This document shows, piece after piece, positions 57,474 through 64,000 of a stretch of 64,000 bases of DNA (its first letter is position 1; each line of letters begins with the position of its first letter). Source of the DNA: Siphonodentalium dalli (lineage: Eukaryota > Mollusca > Scaphopoda > Gadilida > Siphonodentaliidae). A program made the translations under genes and the position numbers. The stretch is from assembly GCA_032622095.1 (NCBI GenBank), contig CP136067.1:39103549-39167548 (forward strand), read 5' to 3'. A model generated the notes under the pieces. The model had not been told where the DNA came from and made no database searches. It saw only the letters and a list, made by a program, of their open reading frames with translations.

Positions 57474-58279
57474 TTGAAATCGATGGACTCAAAAACGACT
57501 AAGCCAATTTCGATGAAATTTGGTATTTGGATGTGTTTTCGGCCGGAGACGAACATAGGCATATTTATTTGTCCGTGCGAGGTCAACTTTTCACGTGCGG
57601 AGGTCAAATCTGTTTTTACGCCGTTTTTGCGCTAATATATTTCAGTTCGGTGCTCACAAATCGATTCGATATAGCGCGAATAATAAATTGCCAGTCATAT
57701 AATTTGCACGGTTAGAATCTGTGGCGTGTCCTCTTTCCAACGATATATAATATGTATGTATCCGTTTTAGTTATCTGCCTCAATTATTAGGTACAAGTGG
57801 TCCGATGCTTTTATCGGGATAAAATCAATGCGTAATTTCTATGACGTCGTCAGAGGTCATAAAGTTAGATTACGTTAACTCTCACCCTGCCGATGCATTT
57901 GACTGTGTCGCGTTAACTCATCACCGGCCGAGGTATCCGCAAATGACATTGGGCTATATATCTCGGAAACGGGTGTAGCTATCGACTTGAAATTTGGTAT
58001 GTGAATGTATCTTGCCCCGGATACGAATTTTATCGGGTCGCCGAGCACGTGCGACGCCAGCTTCGCGCATGCGCAGACGAGATCTCGGAAACGGGTTGAG
58101 ATATTGACTTTAAATTTGGTATGTGAATGTATCTTGCCCCGGATACGAATTTTATCGGGTCGCCGAGCACGTGCGACACCAGCTTCGCACATGCGCAGAC
58201 CAGATCTAGGAAACGGGTGGAGCAATCGACTTGAAATTTGGTTTTTTAATAGCCCGGACGAAGTCGGGTCACCTTCTAG
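57408..58279 (+). mobile_element. Helitron, first of a concatemer (872 bp)
   Basis: 5' TCTATTATATATTTTGAAAG preceded by GTTA; a GT tract; GACTCAAAAACGACTAAGCC; two 122-bp-type units; 3' AGCCCGGACGAAGTCGGGTC hairpin, ACCTT, CTAG. No Rep/helicase. Confidence 0.88.
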
Positions 58280-58314
58280 TCTATTATATATTTTGAAAGA
58301 TCTGTGTATGTGTT

Positions 58315-58350
<36 letters not shown>

Positions 58351-59153
58351 AAATCGATGGACTCGAAAACGACTAAGCCAATTTCGATGAAATTTGGTAT
58401 TTGGATGTGTTTTCGGCCGGAGACGAACATAGGCATATTTATTTGTCCGTGCGAGGTCAACTTTTTACGTGCGGAGGTCAAATCTATTTTTACGCCGTTT
58501 TTGCGCTAATATATTTCAGTTCGGTGCTCACAAATCGATTCGATATAGCGCGAATAATAAATTGCCAGTCATATAATTTGCACGGTTAGAATCTGTGTGG
58601 CTTCATCTTTCCAACGATATATAATATGTATGTATCCGTTTTAGTTATCTGCCTCAATTATTAGGTACAAGTGGTACGATGCTTTTATCAGGATAAAATC
58701 AATGCGTAATTTCTATGACGTCGTCAGAGGTCATAAAGTTAGATTACGTTAACTCTCACCCTGCCGATGCATTTGACTGTGTCGCGTTAACTCATCACCG
58801 GCCGAGGTATCCGCAAATGACATTGGGCTATATATCTCGGAAACGGGTGTAGCTATCGACTTGAAATTTGGTATGTGAATGTATCTTGCCCCGGATACGA
58901 ATTTTATCGGGTCGCCGAGCACGTGCGACGCCAGCTTCGCGCATGCGCAGACGAGATCTCGAAAACGGGTTGAGATATTGACTTTAAATTTGGTATGTGA
59001 ATGTATCTTGCCCCGGATACGAATTTTATCGGGTCGCCGAGCACGTGCGACACCAGCTTCGCGCATGCGCAGACCAGATCTAGGAAACGGGTGGAGCAAT
59101 CGACTTGAAATTTGTTTTTTTAATAGCCCGGACGAAGTCGGGTCACCTTCTAG
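58280..59153 (+). mobile_element. Helitron, second of the concatemer (874 bp)
   Basis: Starts TC directly after the CTAG of the previous copy and is ~97% identical to it by eye. Same internal order and the same two 122-bp units; ends CTAG at 59150-59153. Confidence 0.88.
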
Positions 59154-59891
59154 TCTATTATATATTTTGAAAGATCTGTGTGTTTGTTTGTGTGTGTGTG
59201 TGTGTGTTTGAAATCGATGGACTCGAAAACGACTAAGCCAATTTCGATGAAATTTGGTATTTGGATGTGTTTTCGGCCGGAGACGAACATAGGCATATTT
59301 ATTTGTCCGTGCGAGGTCAACTTTTCACGTGCGGAGGTCAAATCTGTTTTTACGCCGTTTTTGCGCTAATATATTTCAGTTCGGTGCTCACAAATCGATT
59401 CGATATAGCGCGAATAATAAATTGCCAGTCATATAATTTGCACGGTTAGAATCTGTGGCGTGTCCTCTTTCCAACGATATATAATATGTATGTATCCGTT
59501 TTAGTTATCTGCCTCAATTATTAGGTACAAGTGGTCCGATGCTTTTATCGGGATAAAATCAATGCGTAATTTCTATGACGTCGTCAGAGGTCATAAAGTT
59601 AGATTACGTTAACTCTCACCCTGCCGATGCATTTGACTGTGTCGCGTTAACTCATCACCGGCCGAGGTATTCGCAAATGACATTGGGCTATATATCTCGA
59701 AAACGGGTTGAGATATTGACTTTAAATTTGGTATGTGAATGTATCTTGCCCCGGATACGAATTTTATCGGGTCGCCGAGCACGTGCGACACCAGCTTCGC
59801 GCATGCGCAGACCAGATCTATGAAACGGGTGGAGCAATCGACTTGAAATTTGGTTTTTTAATAGCCCGGACGAAGTCGGGTCACCTTCTAG
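59154..59891 (+). mobile_element. Helitron, third of the concatemer (738 bp)
   Basis: Direct CTAG/TC junction on its left. One 122-bp unit fewer than its neighbours, which explains the shorter length. Ends CTAG at 59888-59891, followed by GTTA. Confidence 0.88.
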
Positions 59892-59895
59892 GTTA

Positions 59896-60681
59896 TCTAT
59901 TATATATTTTGGAAGATCTGTGTGTGTGTGTGTGTGTGTGTGTAATCGATGAACTCGAAAACGGCCGACCCGATTTCGATGAAACTTGGTATGTGGGGGT
60001 ATTTTCGGCCGGGGGTGACACAGGCCTATTGATTTTCAGATCCGAGGTCAACTTTTCACGTGCCGAGGTCAAATCTGTTTTTACGCTGTGTTACGGGACT
60101 TTCATTTGAGTTCGGTGCTTACAAATCGATTCGAAACAGCGCGAATAATTAAATGCCAGTCATAATAATGACACTGTGAGAATCTTTCGTGTTTCCTCTT
60201 TCCAACGATATATAATGCGTATGTATCCGTTTTAGTTATCTGCCTCAATTATCAAGAAGAAGTGGTACTATCTTCCATCAGGATAAAACAATGCGTAACT
60301 TCTATGACGTCGTTAGAGGTCATAACGTTAGATCACGTTAACGCTTAACCGGCCGATGCATTTGACTGTTTCAGACGTCTTGGCGATATCTCGGGCACCG
60401 ATGGTAATTTATCTTTACGTTGAAACTTGATAATTAATGAGCGTGTGTATATGAGGCGCGTTTATATACTTGAGTGGAAATAAAATCGGGTTAAACTGGC
60501 TGATTTTTACGGACGAAATTTGATGCATAGGGCATCTCGGTATCCGCTGGGCCGATTTCCCGGTATCCGCTAGGCCGATTTCCACCATTTTTGGGGTTTT
60601 GGTGTTTGACCCCACCTGACCTTGACCTTCAAAATGGTCAATTCAAGGTCAAAGCCCGGACGAAGTCGGGTCACTTTCTAG
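59896..60681 (+). mobile_element. Helitron, fourth and diverged copy (786 bp)
   Basis: 5' TCTATTATATATTTTGGAAG after a GTTA spacer. The body is diverged and lacks the 122-bp units; its 3' half instead matches, inverted, the Helitron at 15584-16272. 3' hairpin AGCCCGGACGAAGTCGGG, TCACTTT, CTAG, then T. Confidence 0.8.
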
Positions 60682-61002
60682 TATTCTATAATTACAATCA
60701 TGCATGGGTATATAATATATGATCTTGAGCGCGTTACCATTTCTGACATTGGTTTTCTTGTTAACTAATTGCCCAGGGCGTGAAACCGACGCCCGATAGT
60801 ATAGCTAATCGAACACACCCGTAATCTCGTCCTTCTCGTCAGCTCTCACGAATAATGTTAAGTCGTCTTGTGCTAAGCCGGTTAATTTAGTATGTTTACA
60901 ATAAATTGTCGGTCAGTCCGCATTCAGCCTGTAGACATATTTTTTAGCCACCAGCATATTTAATTTAGCCACTTCGTATTTTTTTTTTCGCAATTTACTA
61001 AA

Positions 61003-61263
61003 ATGGCTAACGACAGGGCGAACACCGGTTGTAGGTTTGTAACAACACAGCTTGCAAATAAGAAACATAATTTTTGCCTAATCTTGGTGGACCGGCTGGC
61101 ACATCCGAAGGCTGTGCCAGGCAAAGGGCTTACGCTATTCCAGAATGTTGGTAACGTGACAAGGGCATTATTTTTATCTGAACATAGAATAGATTACCTC
61201 AGTATGAAACGAAGGGAGTATGAAGACTGGATAGCCAGGCTGGTTTCAGGTGGTCATGGATGA
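61003..61263 (+). CDS. Unassigned 86-codon ORF
   Basis: ATG in the good context AAAATGG, product basic and soluble-looking (MANDRANTGCRFVTTQLANK...). Composition differs from the AT-rich surroundings. No domain recognised and no splice sites assigned. It could be a small gene, a first exon or chance. Confidence 0.3.
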   Translation: MANDRANTGCRFVTTQLANKKHNFCLILVDRLAHPKAVPGKGLTLFQNVGNVTRALFLSEHRIDYLSMKRREYEDWIARLVSGGHG

Positions 61264-61452
61264 TACACAAAACAACGATTGGCACATAACACGTGAATTA
61301 AATGACCGTTTTCCCCAATCTGCATGGGATATAAGGATGTTCGCTATCTGAAAACCATTATATTAGGGCGTATTTATATGATGGCCGCCAGATGAGGTAT
61401 TTGAAGAATTTTGCGATTTTTTATCAAATTAGGTTTACATAAATACCTATGA

Positions 61453-61579
61453 TGATAGATGACGATGACGATGACGACGACTACGGTGATGAGGGCGACG
61501 AGGACCGTGATGATGACGACGACGATGATGATGATGATGACGATGATCATGTTGATGATGATAATAATGATGATGATTA
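61453..61579 (+). repeat. GAT/GAC microsatellite
   Basis: Imperfect GAC/GAT repeats, encoding poly-Asp in one frame. Similar to the coding tract at 42476-42678 but with no gene attached. Confidence 0.9.
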
Positions 61580-62509
61580 CACAAACAAAGGACCCCGAAT
61601 TCGACGGCCAAATGTCACATTATGTACATACACTGTAAATATGTTATAAGGCTCTATATTTTGTGCATAATAGTACGATTGAGTTATCAATAAAGCATAC
61701 CAAATCGGGAAAAAAACAAAAAACGTTTGGCTAATAAGAAGCGTGACTGTTCTATGTTTTGTAGACACCTTGGCCCATTTGAAAGTAATACATTACTCAT
61801 TGACTTAATATCACACCCTTTAAATGGCAGCAATTGCATGTTTCATCTTCGCGACTAGTTACCGCTCGTTATTTCAGAGGGATTTCAATTCTTCTGATAC
61901 ATTGGTGAGTATAGTGATCTGGGCAATATTGTGTGACCAAATCGCTCTTCACGTCAACGGAAGGACTGATGATTCTAAAAAAGCACGAAACTAGAATAAT
62001 AGATAATCAATACCTTTTTTTGTGAAATTATGAATGTGTGATTCAGAATCACAAACAACCTCAAATAATGGGGGGGAGATTATTAATCACTAAACTGTCT
62101 CTAAATTTGAATATAATTGTTTTCAACTCAAGGCTAAGTTATCCTTATTACTAAATGTTTAATATCATACAAGATATATTCGAGAACTTTCCACAATTTA
62201 CTGTAGATCATGTTTGACAAGAATTTTGTCGTATCAAGTACCCAGCGAATTAGTAGACGCTCTTTATATCGCGGTTTTACTGCAATCAACCATTAAGTTG
62301 GTACAACGGTTTTCTATAATGCAATTTATTTCAGAACAACTTGAGAAAATTACGAATGAGGAACGGGGAAATTCCATTGTTTTCTTTTATTTTCAGTTGA
62401 AATTTCAAAATTTAGAATTTCCATGCCTTTTCCCATGAATATTGTATTTCACATTAAATATATGATATACCACCTAATACGCACACGCTTTACTACCAAA
62501 AGATAGTCA
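61580..62509. other. Intergenic DNA without recognised features
   Basis: AT-rich, with only short chance frames. Confidence 0.4.
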
Positions 62510-63065
62510 ATCGGGGTTCACGATTAGATGGCTATTGGCATATAATTGCGACCACGGGAGGCACGCGTGGTTTCGATTGAATATAATAATTAATCTGAAG
62601 GGTATTAACTCTATGAAGAATGTACTTTGACGAAATAACGACGATTTGTATGAGAATTTGCAACACCACAATAGATCAACTCTGGTGAAATATAAGTCAA
62701 ATTCTTCTATTGGGCTTTGGGATGTTTGGGTTACGCTCTTTAAAACAATTCTTCAAATATGTCCGTTATTTCGTCAAAAACACTTTTTCAAATATCTCTG
62801 TTATTTCGTTTATAAAAATAATTTCCTATTTCTATATTTCGCTCTATATTTCGCTCTATTTCGCTATTTCGCTGTATTTTCCTATTTCGCTGTATTTTCC
62901 TATTTCGCTTTTTCGTTGTATTTCATATTTCGATAATTCGCTATATTTAACATATTATGGGAAAATGGATTATATGATATCCAACATTCTGATATTCAAT
63001 CGAACATCACGTGCCACATGTGCTCGCGATTAGATGCCACTAGCCATCTAATCGTGAACCCCGAT
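62510..63065. mobile_element. TIR element with ~38-bp inverted ends
   Basis: Left ATCGGGGTTCACGATTAGAT and right ATCTAATCGTGAACCCCGAT are perfect inverted copies and pairing continues for ~18 bp with few mismatches. The right end also contains a small hairpin, CGATTAGATG / CATCTAATCG (63027-63054). No transposase. Superfamily not assigned. Confidence 0.8.
62830..62950 (+). repeat. TTTCGCTATA-type minisatellite
   Basis: About ten imperfect copies of (T)ATTTCGCT, inside the TIR element. Confidence 0.8.
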
Positions 63066-64000
63066 TACATATAGTTTGCTATATAATCCTTGGCGTATTG
63101 GCTGGATATGCTGTCAACCATGTTGTAAGTAGAAAGCTAAACACCAACAAATGGTGGCAAGTTCAAACTTTATCAAGCTAAAATTTTAGTGAACCGAAAA
63201 TATATACTCACACGAGAAGAAATTTGGGTAACAATCTTCAAAGAGCAAAATACCAGACAAGGCGACAATTGCCAGATGGCAAACAACCAGAATGTTAAAG
63301 GGTATGTATAGCCATATAACAGTAGCGTAACCACCATCATTTAGAATAGGAGGAGGGGTCTATATATACATATATGCTCAGGGTCTACACCGATAACCCT
63401 AGTACGATATACTATTTCCCCAACACTAATCAACCTATGACAGTGGAGTGCTTTTCTCTCTGCTTCTACATTGACATTTTATATGAAGTCTATTGATTTG
63501 ATGTGCGCAATGGTTGTATCGATGTATACAGGTATCAAATCGAGACAAACATCGCAATACAATGTCGACCACTTGCTGTTTAGATAATTTTGCAGCCGCG
63601 TTCAATGATCGAATATTTCAAGACGATTCAATTGAAGATGTGGCCAAATATGAACCTCCTAGAACTAACACAGCAAGTGTATTATGCGATACCTACAAAG
63701 CCACTTTTATTATCGACATATCCGGCGTGTTCACATTGTTGTCAATTATATATCAGCCACCGGAACACATGGATTAATTCTTTAGTGCTTTCTGACTCAT
63801 GTTGCAGCGCTCTGGGGCGCCTATGCAGATATATGGCAAGTCGATCTCTGTCGCTACGAGGGATATTATGTGAGGCTCTCAGAGTCGCTACCATGGAAAC
63901 AATGCAAGGCATCATGGGACGCATTCGGGCGTAAAACTCTTAAAAAAAAGAAATTAGTTTAAAGAGCGATCACAAAAGTCTCCAAGCCTACTCACACGAT
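63066..64000. other. Intergenic DNA at the right edge
   Basis: Overlapping frames at 63514-63777 and 63590-63934 have no recognisable domain. Nothing further supported. Confidence 0.35.

Overview
Eukaryotic, almost certainly invertebrate, genomic DNA. The evidence is spliced exons with GT-AG borders, non-LTR retrotransposons, a Penelope-like element, Helitrons, many foldback/MITE elements and long AT-rich intergenic stretches. The repeat mix suits a marine lophotrochozoan such as a mollusc, but nothing seen fixes the species. There is no prokaryotic, viral, rRNA, tRNA or CRISPR content that I can support.

Layout. 1-3.1 kb: a minus-strand Jockey-like LINE cut by the window edge (Gag-like ORF1, endonuclease part of ORF2). 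3.3-4.5 kb: a hAT-type MITE rich in GATTAC, ending 25 bp before a putative SAP-domain exon. 5.4-6.0 kb: remnants of a minus-strand THAP gene. 7-15 kb: intergenic DNA with a 458-bp direct repeat, a nested-palindrome foldback element, a candidate signal-peptide exon and a TTAGTT/AACTAA-rich block. 15.6-37 kb: an accessory region built from minus-strand Helitrons (3' hairpin plus CTAG, 5' TC), many joined head to tail. Inside it sits a Penelope-like retroelement at 19.5-25.7 kb (5'-truncated copy followed by a full copy). That element carries a hammerhead-ribozyme-like motif, a short candidate intron, an ORF1 ending in an SGNH-hydrolase-like domain, and an RT plus GIY-YIG ORF2. A 2.1-kb Helitron/MITE block is present twice, flanking it. 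One copy is interrupted by a 3,013-bp terminal-inverted-repeat element whose ends are arrays of the 9-mer GGCGCTTTC; the other copy gives the empty site. 38.7-40.8 kb: a satellite with a ~527-bp period.

41.6-51.4 kb: four plus-strand exons of what looks like the 3' end of one host cell-surface gene: two extracellular exons, a transmembrane exon and a cytoplasmic tail. Splice phases match. A second LINE (41.8-46.6 kb) lies in the first intron. The gene shows lesions: two compensating frame changes in one exon and an in-frame TGA in the tail. 51.4-57.4 kb is mostly featureless apart from a palindrome. 57.4-60.7 kb holds four Helitrons on the plus strand, three joined by exact CTAG/TC junctions. 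61-64 kb has an unassigned 86-codon ORF, an Asp-codon microsatellite and one more inverted-repeat element.

Most protein-coding content belongs to mobile elements. Single-base lesions recur in the LINEs, PLE ORF1, the THAP exon and the host gene; these may be real decay or assembly errors. All alignments and coordinates were made by eye.
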